Below are positions 34,970 to 45,229 of a DNA stretch of 64,000 nucleotides, piece after piece. The position numbers and the translations under genes are program-made. Where the stretch lies: assembly GCA_015847255.1 (NCBI GenBank), contig JADLZK010007336.1:558001-622000 (forward strand), read 5' to 3'. Under the pieces are notes generated by a model, which worked only from the letters and a program-made list of their open reading frames with translations, searched no databases and was not told the DNA's origin. The stretch is from Hyparrhenia diplandra (Eukaryota; Streptophyta; Magnoliopsida; Poales; Poaceae). How positions within the stretch are numbered: the stretch's first letter is position 1; each line of letters begins with the position of its first letter.

Positions 34970-36551
34970 CACTACGGAAACGGAGGCTTTTGCCGAGTGT
35001 CCGGTTCTTTGCGGAGTGTATTTTTTTCGGGCACTCGGCAAAGAGGCTTTTTACCGAGTGGCAAAAAAAAACACACGGCAAAAAAAAAAAAAAAAAAACA
35101 CTCGGCAAAGAAGGCTTTCCCGAGTGCCAAAAAAAAAAAAGGCACTCGGCAAAGACCCTCTTCGCCGAAAGTGTCAAAAACATAGCACTAGGCAAAGAGG
35201 GTCTTTGCCGAGTGTCTTTTCGGGTGCTCGGCAAACATAATTTTATTTTTTTGGATTTTCATGCCTAACTTTTTTTGAGGCCTTGCTACAATACTTGTAA
35301 CAACATATTCAAAATTTGAAATTTTTTGACACATTTTGGTATTTTTTTTAGACTTTATCTCTTTTATTTGAATTATTATTCAAAACGCAAATTTGAACTG
35401 CAAGTCATTCGAACAAGTGGAAAAAGTGAATGGAAAAATGATATTCCTGTAATTGAGTCTAATGTGAGACCTCATCCAGGGCTAACACAAGAAATATCAT
35501 CGTCTTGTTCACGAAACACGACCATTTGCTTGCGGGTGCATTGTTTTTAAATTCTAAAAAATCAAACGAAGTCAAAAAATCATGAAACTTGTCGAGTTGT
35601 CGTTATATCGTATGTGTAGGCCATGATAAAAATTTGAGAAGGTCAAATTTTTATCACCTTTTCACTTATTTGAATGACTAGTAGTTCAAATTCGAGTTTT
35701 GAAAAATAATTCAAATAAAAGAGATAAAGTCTAAAAAATAGCAAAAAGTGACAAAAATTCAAATTTTGAATATGTTGTTACAAGTACCGTACCAAAGGCT
35801 CAGAAAAAAATTGGGCACAAAAGTCCGAACAAATTTTATGTTTACCGAGTGCCGCAAAGACGCTCGGGCAAAGAGCCTCTTTGCCGAGTGCGTAAAAGAA
35901 GGCACTCGGCAAAGACCCTCTTTGCCGGGTGCTTTTTTTTTGGCGCTCGGCAAAGCGGATTTTCAAATTAAATTTTGAGCCCCTAAATGAATTAAAATCA
36001 AAAAGTTGTCAACTACAAAGTTTCATAACTTTTCGAGATCTACACTTTCTATTTAGAAAGTTTTTCCATTTGAGGTCATTTGAAAACAGTTTACGCTCGG
36101 ATTAGTACAATATTTGAATAAGTGAAACCATTTCTATGCACATAAGAACCTGTAGTGTAGTGGTAGAGGAGTGGGAGTGCTCAGCGAGAGGTTGGGGGTT
36201 CGAAACCCAACTCTTCACACATTTGTGAAAAATGTTGGAAAAAAGTTGAAAAAATGTGGGTTGGATGATGATGGCTGAGCTCTGTCCAGTGGGCCCTCCC
36301 GCAAAAAAAATAATTTTTCTATTATTATTTTCGGGTTTTTTTGCAATTTTATTTTTGCCGAGTGTTTTTCGACACTCAGCAAAGGCTTTGCCCGGCGCGA
36401 AAAAAAAAGCATTAGGCAAAGACCCTTTGCCGACTGAAATTTTGCCGACCGGTCTTTGCGGCGTGGCGCTCGGCAAAGCCTTCTCGCCGAGCATAATCGG
36501 GGCTTTGCCAAGCGCCCGCGCCGCTAGGCAAAGAGGCTGTCTCCCGTAGTG
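34970..36551. mobile_element. Non-autonomous CACTA transposon, TSD CAC
   Basis: A 1,582-bp element starting CACTACGGAAAC and ending GTCTCCCGTAGTG, flanked by 3-bp CAC duplications (34967-34969, 36552-36554). Subterminal TTTGCCGAGTG/CACTCGGCAAA repeats crowd both ends (35020-35230, 35840-35960, 36355-36530), as in grass CACTA elements. No transposase is encoded. Large inverted arms (35288-35402 against 35680-35790, both containing TAGACTTTATCTCTTTTATT or its complement) make the element palindromic. A tRNA-like stretch lies at 36147-36220. Confidence 0.88.
36147..36220 (+). ncRNA. tRNA-like sequence with Pol III boxes inside the CACTA element
   Basis: A perfect A-box match TAGTGTAGTGG (36153-36163; consensus TRGYNNARNGG) and a perfect B-box GGTTCGAAACC (36197-36207), 33 bp apart. 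The B-box sits in a T-arm-like hairpin (TTGGGGGTTCGAAACCCAA). A full cloverleaf with a standard acceptor stem was not evident, so a tRNA-derived remnant (SINE head) is likelier than a functional tRNA. Confidence 0.5.
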
Positions 36552-36940
36552 CACGTAAAGAAATCACAATTTCTTCTTTTCCTCACGTAAACTATCCGGA
36601 AGCTTTGTTTCTAAACATCCCACGCCGTCACGAGGAAAGTGCTCATGGATTGTTTCCAAGGCTTGTGGTTTCTTTTTTTTCTCAGACGTGCCTGATGAAG
36701 TATTAGATGTATCATTGAAAGCACATACATGGTAGATGAGTGCCTTTAGAGCAGAGTAGAACAGAATATATATATAGACATATAGATAGACTCAGATGGA
36801 TGGATAGATGGACAGATAGACAGTTTGCTTAGGGGTGCTAAAGTTCAGTAAGCAAAATCTAGTTTCATTTAGTCACTTTTTACCCAAAACACTATGAGTA
36901 AATAGGATTTAGTTCTCTCTAATCACTGTAGAGTGACTAA
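36552..36940. other. Flank with GATA/GATG microsatellite; target of the copia insertion
   Basis: ATAGATAGACTCAGATGGAT-type repeats lie at 36775-36825. TGCTAAAGTTCAGTAAGCAA (36837) and TGCTAAAGTTTAGTAGG (42762, beyond the copia element) are parts of one DNA-transposon-like element into which the copia element inserted. Confidence 0.4.
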
Positions 36941-37405
36941 TGTTAGTTCTATGGATCGACTAGGTGCAGATCAGTGGGGTGAACTTTTGTTTAACTTGGG
37001 ATAAATCGAGTAGAACATCATACAGAGAGATGAAGGGAGAGACAGAAGAGAGTGGACGTCCATACCTTTGGGATTGGGATGAGGAAACCGGGGCGGTGTT
37101 GATGACATGGTGGCGATGAAGTCCGCCTGCCCGTGTAGTCCTCAGGGTCGCGGGATCCAGTGACACCGCCGGTGGAGCTTCCCATCGCTGCAGTGCCACC
37201 CTCTCAATCGGACTAGGGTTAGACGGTGGGGGTGGCGGCTACTCTGTGAACCTCGTAATCTGAGCCCGTGGCCCCCACCTCTTCTCTTATAGGCACTGTG
37301 CGACATGGGCCTACCAGCCACTTCATTAGGCTGGGCATCCTCGATCAGGATGCGAGTCAAGGGCCCAGTTGGCCGTTGGGCCAACCGGTGGAGATCAATC
37401 TAACA
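36941..37405 (-). repeat. 3' LTR of the copia element
   Basis: 465 bp, TGTTAGTTCTATGG ... GATCAATCTAACA on the plus strand. Matches the LTR at 42250-42732 apart from roughly 20 scattered differences and short indels. Confidence 0.9.
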
Positions 37406-40032
37406 TTCTGTCATAGATCAATGCATAGAGCATGCTTCATCGTCACGGTCTCATCGCCGATAGATTTTGCGACTACAATACACGTCTCTGTTCTAAAATA
37501 GATTCTTTTTATCTTTGGGCCCTTTAATGTCCGGAAGTCATAGGACATACCATAAACCCATGTCGACTGTGTGTTCTCTGAATGCACTGGGTGGTAAGCC
37601 TTTTGTAAACGGATCCGCAAGTATTTTCTGTTCCTTATATGCTCAATACTTTTCTGTTCCTTTTATGCTCAATACTTTTAATATGATTCCGGACTTTCTC
37701 CTTTACAAGGTATAACTCGTGTCAATGTGTTTGGCAAAGCACACTTGACCCGTTGTCATAGGAGTAAAACAGTTAAATGGTTATTGCTGTTGTCAACCAT
37801 TATCAACTCCGGGTAAAATTCTTTTGATTACCTTTGCCTGTCTCTGAAGCCTCATAACAAGTTATATCTTGTGTATGCATCATTAATGACACCACAACTA
37901 TAACAAATTACGTTAAATTCTCGTTATAACAAATTACATTAATTTCTGTTAATTCATTGGAACTTTTCCACAACAAACTCCAATCACGAGTGTCGGTGAC
38001 TCGTGTGGAATTCACTCGCACATCTCGCCAAGTCTCAACATCTGTACCCACAACTATGTGAGAATACTTGTTCTTTCTTACTTGATATGAGGCTTTCAAT
38101 TCTTTACAAAATTGCAATACATATTCTTAACTCCATTCCGGTGATCTATATCCGGATTTGGACTTACGCTAAAAAAATATTAGGATACATGAATCATGTA
38201 GGGTAATGTCTCTCTTGTCCATTCATTAAGCTTCCAACAGCTGAAGCATATGGTATCATATATTTCTTTGATCTATTTCACATTGATTCTTGGAACACTA
38301 AAGTTCCCAAATCCATTACCCTTCACTATAAGAACAGGCGTATGTTTACTTGCATGCATACTTTATTTCTTTAGAATCTTTTCTAAGTATGCCTTTGCAA
38401 TAGTCCTAATACCCCTTTTCTTCTATCTCGATGAATTTCAATTCTTACTATGAGAGGCATTTCACCGAGATTATTCTTATTGAATCTTGAGGACAATGAC
38501 TACTTCTCCAACAGCAGATTAGCACCACTACTAGCAAGCAAGGTGCTATCGACATGTAGGATTAGAAAAATAATTTTTCCATTCTTAAACTTTTCATAGC
38601 ACTATTGTCCTTCTCATTCTCTTTAACCCAAAACAATCAATTGATTCTTCATCTTTAAATTATACCTTTTAGAGACTTGCTCTAATCTTTAATAATTTCT
38701 TCAGGCAGCATCCCATATGTTCTTTTACTCTCACGACAAAACCTTTAGGTTGTGCCATGTATTCATTTTCATAGAAATCCGATTACGGAATGTCGTCTTT
38801 GCCTCGATATGATGTAATTCAAACCATAATGTGCCATTAACTTTCATTGTAATCTATTCATTCTCTTACATGAATCTTCTCGCCACAAGTGGCGCTCTAT
38901 ATCTTTACATATTCCCTTTGGAGTCACATTTCGTCTTGTAGACCCTTATGCGACCCTCTTTGTATTGGCTCCATTAGGATTTCATCAAGTCCCAAGCATC
39001 GTTGGAGCTTATCTATTTCATCTTGCATAGAAACTAACCACTTGGATGAGTGGGCGCTTCTCATGCTTCTCCAAACAAGGTGGGATCATCCTCTATTTGA
39101 ATTTCATTAACATAGACTTTATAGTCATAAGACAAAACTACTTTTCTCATTCTCTCGAGACCTTATGAGCCCTCGCCCTATCGGCACTCCTTTCATATGG
39201 GGTTGTTGTTGCTCTTTTATTGCACAGAGGCAATTGACTCTATAGACGCTTGTATTACAAGATCCTTATTTTCTTTATTCAACTTTTGAATAGGCAACAA
39301 CGGATGTTGTATGAATCATACAACAACAACATGGTATTTTAATTCTCATTTCTCTACATACCATGCTCCCCCAGATTTCTCCATCTTCTAAAGATAGTGT
39401 ATCTTTAAACTTTCTGATTTGGGTTTATTCTATTGAAACTTATCTCAGATGGCGCTTTGAGCACCGTCTTTGTATCTCTGAAAATCGTCCAGTATAAATA
39501 CCGGTTGACTACGCTCTTTGTATAGGGGTATCGCTCTTATGACCATTGTACTCCCTTAACGATCACATTCATCTTTTATAGATCACTCTTGAATCACATT
39601 ATCTCGAACTATAGGGGAGTATTTTCTTCTCATCTTTTGAATTTATCTCAATATCTTCTTCACATCTTTTGAATTTATCTCATATCTCTTCCCCTCGAAT
39701 GTGGCATAAACTTTTGTACCACAATTCTAAATCTATTCAAAACTCTTGTGAATGAGGAAACTTTGATTACTTTATTCATCCACATGATTATGTCATGTAG
39801 AATAAAATTAATTCTCAATTCATATGGGAGTACCTTTTCCTTGTTTCACTTCAAGAACTTAGCAAAGTCCTTTATAATCAATACTTTTTGCAAGTCACGC
39901 CGCACATTTTTCTTATCCGAGGTTCATGACGTAACTTTCTATTCACTTTACACTCATGAAGTGCTTAATAACTATGACACCATATTAGTGCACAATCATT
40001 TCTAGGATAGCATAAGAGCTACTTATCTTTCT

Positions 40033-40192
40033 TCTCGCTATGTGAGACACATGACCACATGAGTCATCATAATTTCTCCCGCCATGCAGGATAGGCACTA
40101 TGCTAACTTTACCTTGCTATGCAAGATAAGCATTGCGCCAACTTTACCCCCGCCATGCGGGTATTATCTCAATCTTTTCCTGCCATGTGGAA
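40033..40192 (-). other. Mini-hairpin series with CATG/TATG loops
   Basis: Short perfect hairpins with different stems: TCTC-gctatgt-GAGA (40033-40047), CTTGC-tat-GCAAG (40113-40125), CCCGC-cat-GCGGG (40149-40161), TTCC-tgccatgt-GGAA (40177-40192). A similar CGCC-att-GGCG lies at 40421-40431. The loop keeps C(C/T)ATG or TATG while stems change. It is next to the larger hairpin array and may be part of the same structured leader. Confidence 0.55.
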
Positions 40193-40278
40193 TAATTCCC
40201 TCAAAGGGACATCAATGCCAGGATTGGCTCAATTTCAATCATCAATTTCATAATTGAATCTGAATATTTCGTAACACA

Positions 40279-41261
40279 CATGCTTAATCCAACGTTGGTC
40301 AAATTAAACATGAATGTGACTCTTTACAACTCTTATCATAATAACTCAAAATGAAATATATTATTCTTCATAGAGAGTACATGAAAACATTTCTCAAACT
40401 AAACTTCTATATCAACTTTGACGCCATTGGCGACTCTTATTCATTCATCATCTTTTCTTGAACTAATATCCAAAAATTCTTTTCTTTTAAGCCATTCTTT
40501 AAAAAAGAACACAATCCGTTGTGTAATGGCCTTCTGTATCATCACTAATCATTTCCCCGAGTCACAAGTACCCAGCTCATTTTCTTTCTACCTTCAAGAA
40601 TAAAAACATGAAAATCTTTGTGTGAAAATATTCAACAATAGTGAACAATAATGAGCATGAAATAACGCTTCGATGATCTGGTTAAAACATGCACATTAAT
40701 CTTTAAAACTTTTAAGTTCTATTCTATATCACCGTTGGGCAGAAATAGAATACCGTTCTTTATTCATTAATTCCACATCACCGTTGGACAGAAATGGAAT
40801 AAATGTCCTGAAACTCAATAATCTTGAAAGCATATAATCACTCCTCACAATTAAATTCTCCCGTTGGTTCGAATTTAATTAAGAGGATGTTCAACTTCAT
40901 TGCAACGGAAACAAGACAATTCATTTCTCTAGCTTAAGAGCATTCCTTTGATCTTTATATTCTCTCTAAACATTTGGTCACTGATGCAAAATTACAATGC
41001 CATAAGCTCATTAAAATTATAAATTGTTATCATCAACGTTGGTCAGAAAATAACAATATCACAATCATCTTTAAATACTCTTTACCCTCTTTTTCTCCAA
41101 TTAAATATCACATTTGTTCAAAATAATTGGAGAATAAATTCATTATCTTAGCAGCAGAAACATGTATCAATAATCTCTTAATAACAAGACTCGAGAAGCA
41201 TTTCACTGTAATTATCTATTCTCTGAAAAAATTATCCCGTTGGTTCAAAATTTGACAGAGA
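40279..41261 (-). other. Array of seven hairpins with variable stems and a conserved loop
   Basis: Plus-strand view, stem left/right and loop: CATGCTTAAT 40279/40303 (9 of 10 paired), loop with CCAACGTTGG; TATTCTAT 40720/40745, perfect, loop with CCGTTGG; ATTCCA 40770/40795, perfect, CCGTTGG; AATTAAATTC 40849/40871, perfect 10 bp, CCGTTGG; ATTGTTAT 41023/41050, perfect, AACGTTGG; TTCTCCAATTA 41093/41124, perfect 11 bp, loop CATTTGTTCAAAA; TCTCTG plus AAATT 41220/41249-41261, CCGTTGG. Six of the seven loops share CGTTGG, often followed by CAGAAA. The seven stems are unrelated in sequence. The sense RNA of the copia element would carry the complementary loop CCAACG. Confidence 0.75.
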
Positions 41262-42249
41262 TTTAAACATGAAATATCAACATATGTCATTTAAAATGCT
41301 CCTGAAAATTATAAATCAAATTGGAAATCAATTGCTGTTTCTGTTGGCCCGAAGGCAATGTTTTCGCCCAGTTGAGAAAAAACCGGCCCATGGCCTCTCT
41401 CTTTACTGCACGCGCCCTTCTTTTTTTTTAATTTAATTCTATTATTCGCCTGAAGGCCTATCTTCGAACTGGCCCGCGGCCGAGTGCGTGCTGACGCCGC
41501 GCCCAAGGCGTAACTTGGGCCTGGGCCACGCATTCTCGCCCGCCCGGGCCACATTCGTCCGATCTTTGTCGCCCATCGATCATCATCGGCTCGATCCTAC
41601 GGCTGACCGGGCGTTTCGGTGGATCAAAATGGCGCTGCGGCCTCGCCCCGAAAAACCCTAATCCCATTCTTTCCTTGCCTTCGTTGAGCGCCGCAAGCGG
41701 CAGCAATGGGGAACGGCGGCTCGCCGCAGCCGAGATGCACGCACCGACGACGCCGCGCCTCCCCCACCTCTCTATTCTTTCTTTCCTCTCCACGACAACC
41801 GAAAAAGACGGCGCCGCCGGGTGATTCGCGCGGAGGGGATGGCGCCGCCCGAGGCCCCTCGCCGGGCGCACGCGCTCCCGAGGGTGAGCGCACCGCCATG
41901 GAGCGCTTTGTGGCGATGCCCTTGACCCCGAGCCGAGGCGTGGCGCGCGTTGGCGTGGCCTCCCGGCCGGCGATCTCGTTTCTTCCCGTGCGCCCGCGAG
42001 CGGCAGCGGGGCTTTCTTTTTTCGTGTGCCGATGAGCGGCAGCGCTGAGTCTTTTTCCCCTCGTCTTTGCGACAACGGGCGATGCGATCGAGGCAGTGAG
42101 ATCCACGAGGTAGGTTTCTTGATTTCGGGATGGTTAGGGTTAGGGTTTGACATTTGGGGATTTTCTTATCGGATTCCAAATCGGTTTCTTTTGATCTGTT
42201 TCTTTCTGCCCAAACTGGATCTACAACACTAGCAGGCTCGTGATACCAT

Positions 42250-42732
42250 TGTTAGTTCTATGGATCGACTAGGTGCAGATCAGTGGGGTGAACTTTTGTT
42301 TAACTTGGGATAAATCGAGTAGATCGAACATCATACAGAGAGATGAAGGGAGAGACGAGAAGAGAGTGGACGTCCATACCTTTGGGATTGGGATGAGGAA
42401 ACCAGGGCGGTGTTGATGACATGGTGGCGATGAAGTCCGCCTGCCCCGTAGTCCTCGTGGTCGTCGCCGGATCAATGACGCCGCCGGTGGAGCTTCCCAT
42501 CGCTGCGGTGCCACCCTCTCAATCGGACTAGGGTTAGGCGGTGGGGGTGGCGGCTACTCTGTGAACCTCGTAATCCGAGCCCGTGGCCCCCACCTCTTCT
42601 CTTATAGGCACCGTGTGCGACATGGGCCCCACCAGCCACTTCATTGGGCTGGGCATCCCCGATCAGGATGCGAGTCAAGGGCCTAGTTGGCCGTTGGGCC
42701 AACTGGGCCAACTGGTGGAGATCAATCTAACA
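42250..42732 (-). repeat. 5' LTR of the copia element
   Basis: 483 bp, next to the tRNA-Met-like PBS, so it is the 5' LTR of the minus-strand element. Slightly longer than its partner because of small insertions, such as an extra GGGCCAACT unit near 42711. Confidence 0.9.
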
Positions 42733-42737
42733 ACTAA

Positions 42738-43109
42738 ATATTACTAAACCATTTAGTAGGTGCTAAAGTTTAGTAGGACCAACAAGATAGAGCCAAAATA
42801 TCTCTTAAATTGCATGTGGCATCAATTTAAAAAATATTTTTATACAGACTACTTTTGACCTCTTTTTGCTTTCTACATGTATATATAGTCTTATGGGACA
42901 CATACGTCATGAACCAAAGCCATTCCAACTAAAACTTTTCTCGAGATAACCTCCTTGGGAACCTTGCAGTGCCTCTCAAGAACCGAACATTCACCTTATC
43001 AATCTCCTCAAGGGATTCCTAGCTAGTGCTCTCTACTAGGACAAGGACTCCAAATTGGCTAATGAATCTTTTCAATTCTCCCAAGCCAAGTGTCAAAATG
43101 CCATATTAG
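42738..43109. other. AT-rich intergenic DNA
   Basis: Contains the right part of the DNA-transposon-like target sequence (TTTAGTAGGTGCTAAAGTTT). No gene seen. Confidence 0.35.
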
Positions 43110-43114
43110 TTGTG

Positions 43115-43602
43115 TGTCACAACCGCGATCGGTAGGGGCGGAAGGACACCTGGCCGACGCTGACCTGGCGGGGCGGCGCGGGCGTGGCCAGCGGCGGCGC
43201 GGGGGGGCGTGGGGGGGTGGGGCGGCGGCGGCTAGGGCGAAGGAAGGAAAAATACTTCTTTATTGCTTGCCCCAAAAGACATTACATGCTCCCTATTTAT
43301 ATGGCCCTCCTATGGGACTTGTAATCCAAGCAATCTCTAAACGTTTCCTTATAGAGTTGGAATAACTTTTACAAGCAATCATATTTATTTCCTAATAAGA
43401 GGTTTCCTTATAGAGTGGAATACCTCTTGTACACAAAAAAGTGCTAAGAATTATCCGAACCAAACTCTTACTTTAATTCCCCGAAGAAACCGCTGGCGGC
43501 GGCAGGGGGGCGGCGGGCTGTGGGCCGCTGAGCCAGGGGGCGCCTGCCGGTCGTGGGCCCCTTGGGCCGGGCGTTCCAGTCCCCGTCTCACGGGACATGA
43601 CA
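43115..43602 (-). mobile_element. Solo LTR, gypsy-type, TSD TTGTG
   Basis: 488 bp, TGTCACAACCG ... GGACATGACA, with perfect duplications TTGTG at 43110-43114 and 43603-43607. The minus strand carries a TATA-like CATATAAATAG near 43300, so the LTR reads right to left. Length, ends and GC/AT layout match the LTR at 19611-21454 (nested insert removed). Internal region lost. Confidence 0.9.
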
Positions 43603-44122
43603 TTGTGGCAGGGCTAAAAGTTAATTACTTGAGTAGGATTTTGACATCTTCCAGCATAGTGGAAGATGTTAGAATTACTTCCCAACCAACCTCCCTAATC
43701 CTTAGTTGGAAGATGTTTATCAAACCCTATGATCGACATGAACAATGGCTTGTATCACGGTTGTCCGATGGCTTAGAAGCCGACTCAGAGAACCTAGTGG
43801 TGACCGGGCTTTGCTTTTGGGATTGGGCTTGGCGCCTGACGTTTCGACTGGCGGCAAAGCTAGGCACATGGAACGTTTTTGCTTCGACTGGCGGCAAAAT
43901 CTTGGCGCGCGGAACGTTTTTCGCTCATATTCCTGTGTCTTTAAAAAAACCGACAGGAAAAATATGTGCCCGACAGAAAAACGAGAATATTTCTTGTGTG
44001 TACAGCATACCCGGACAGAAAAAAAATAAAATCCGACAGGAAATTACTAATTTTTTCGTCGGTTCTCTATTTTCCCGTCCGTTTTCATTTACCAACAGTA
44101 TAATAGTAATTTTCCAGTAGTG
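43603..44122. mobile_element. CACTA transposon terminus (partial)
   Basis: Ends TTTTCCAGTAGTG at 44122, the complement of a CACTACTGGAAAA CACTA end. CCGACAGG/CCGACAGA-type subterminal repeats run from 43940 to 44070. Two copies of TTCGACTGGCGGCAAA lie near 43840-43900. The opposite terminus was not found, so the left part is missing or lies beyond the solo LTR at 43115. Confidence 0.55.
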
Positions 44123-44219
44123 AGTAGGTGCTATATGCATGTGCCTTTGAGTGTTTTTGAGTGCTTGTTCTCGGCTCAAATTTAACCAAATTGTTTCACT
44201 TTTCTATACTACATTATTA

Positions 44220-44400
44220 CTCCCACGGTCCATAAAAAGGTGCAATTATCACTTTTAAGAAGTCAAAACTTTTAAACTTCAACAAAAATATATAAAACTA
44301 CTAATATTTATGATACCAAATAAGTATAGTTAAATTAATTATAAAATACTTTTACAGTAAACATAGTTAGAGACATAAATGTCAAGTTAAAACCATTTAT
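44220..44400. mobile_element. Stowaway-like MITE, one end
   Basis: TACTCCCACGGTCCATAAAA at 44218 has the Stowaway end sequence. The interior (AAGTCAAAACTTTTAAACTT) is typical, but the matching far end is unclear. Confidence 0.4.
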
Positions 44401-44709
44401 GTAAACTAGATGGCTAGCTCATCTCAATTCTATTAGAATATGAGCACAACACTAAGAGCTAGCCATTGCGGCTGCCCTTAGTGAAAATGAAGCTAGATTG
44501 AGTGATTGACTATCATAAATACTTGCGTTCTCTCGTGCATGGAGGAACTATCGTGTAAATTAGTTGTCTTCTAATGTACGCCTGTCATAATCATGGCAGC
44601 GATTAAAAAAAAATTATGGCACGGTACGTACGGGATTGAGCTCGTCGTTGGGACTTGGCGAAGCCTCCTCCCAAGTTGCTACACAGTGACATTTAATCAT
44701 AGCACCGTA

Positions 44710-44727
44710 TCTTGTAAAAAAAAAAAA
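44710..44727 (+). mobile_element. Tail-only retroposon insertion, 15-bp TSD
   Basis: TCTTGT followed by A12 is flanked by perfect direct repeats AATCATAGCACCGTA at 44695-44709 and 44728-44742. Only a few bases precede the A-tail, an extreme 5' truncation. Confidence 0.7.
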
Positions 44728-45229
44728 AATCATAGCACCGTACAGTACATACTAAAGTACATATGGAAGTACATATACTGTAGTTGAGTAAGAACTCGAT
44801 CCGTACTGCACTCGGCAATAAATAAGAGTCGTTCAAGTGGGATTATTCTCTTTTTGGACCTGCTACAACGACTGGTTTCCCACCAAAGACGGAGGATTTG
44901 GTACCTCCAAGTCAAACATTCTTAATCGAGGGATTTCGATCCTGCTCACTGATGACGAGGTTGCAAAAGCAGCAGCTATACGTACTTAACATGCACACTA
45001 ACAGGGAAATTGCTCACCCAAGCTGGCCGTGACACACCGGCCAGTGAATCAATCCTCTCCTCGATCTCAACCAATCCATTTCCTCACAGATCTGGTTCCT
45101 CCGGAGGCCATCTTGCACTCTACGTGGCTTGATGACTAATGCCCAATGGTTATCACTGCCCTGATTTTTGCAATATGCAATAGAAAGACACACTCTATGC
45201 AGCAGGCAGGTATTAAATTGTAATACTAG

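Larger units (their letters stand above)
36941..42732 (-). mobile_element. Ty1-copia-type LTR retrotransposon, decayed pol, TSD ACTAA
   Basis: Complete insertion of 5,792 bp with perfect TSD ACTAA (36936-36940, 42733-42737). LTRs are 36941-37405 and 42250-42732. The PBS is TGGTATCACGAGCC on the minus strand (42248-42235), close to initiator tRNA-Met, so the element reads right to left. Next is a GC-rich leader with an open frame (42153-41458) beginning MSNPNPNHPE, not recognised. The hairpin-rich segment follows (40,030-41,261). The pol region (about 40,000-37,406, minus) keeps only shards of copia reverse transcriptase, such as SKWLVSMQDEIDK and EHMGCCLKK, broken by many stops and frame changes. 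Short plus-strand open frames here are not genes. Confidence 0.85.
44130..44965 (+). repeat. Diverged duplicate of the polyketide synthase upstream DNA
   Basis: TTTTTGAGTGCTTGTTCTCG (44151) and GGGACTTGGCGAAGCCTCCT then CCAAGTTGCTACA (about 44650-44682) match GTGCTTCTTCTCGACTCAAA (61160) and GGGACTTGGTGAAGCCTCCT then GCAAGTTGCTACA (61317-61350) in the same order. It suggests a duplicated block whose second gene copy is lost or moved. From 44966 to 45224 I see no gene. Confidence 0.55.

Noticed and set aside
34881..35268. Lys-rich or 'FFFLPSV'-type frames near 35,000 and 36,300
   Set aside because: Produced by TTTGCCGAGTG repeats and A/T runs of the CACTA ends.
36147..36220. Functional tRNA gene
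   Set aside because: A and B boxes are perfect, but no paired acceptor stem or clear anticodon arm was found.
37411..40603. Scattered plus-strand frames of 60-85 codons
   Set aside because: Antisense to a decayed copia pol; no plant protein features.
40279..41261. CRISPR-like interpretation of the regularly recurring CGTTGG segments
   Set aside because: Spacing is irregular (50-300 bp), the context is a plant retrotransposon, and the recurring unit is a hairpin loop rather than a direct repeat.
43603..44122. Complete CACTA element ending at 44122
   Set aside because: No CACTACTGG start was found to the left, so only one terminus is supported.
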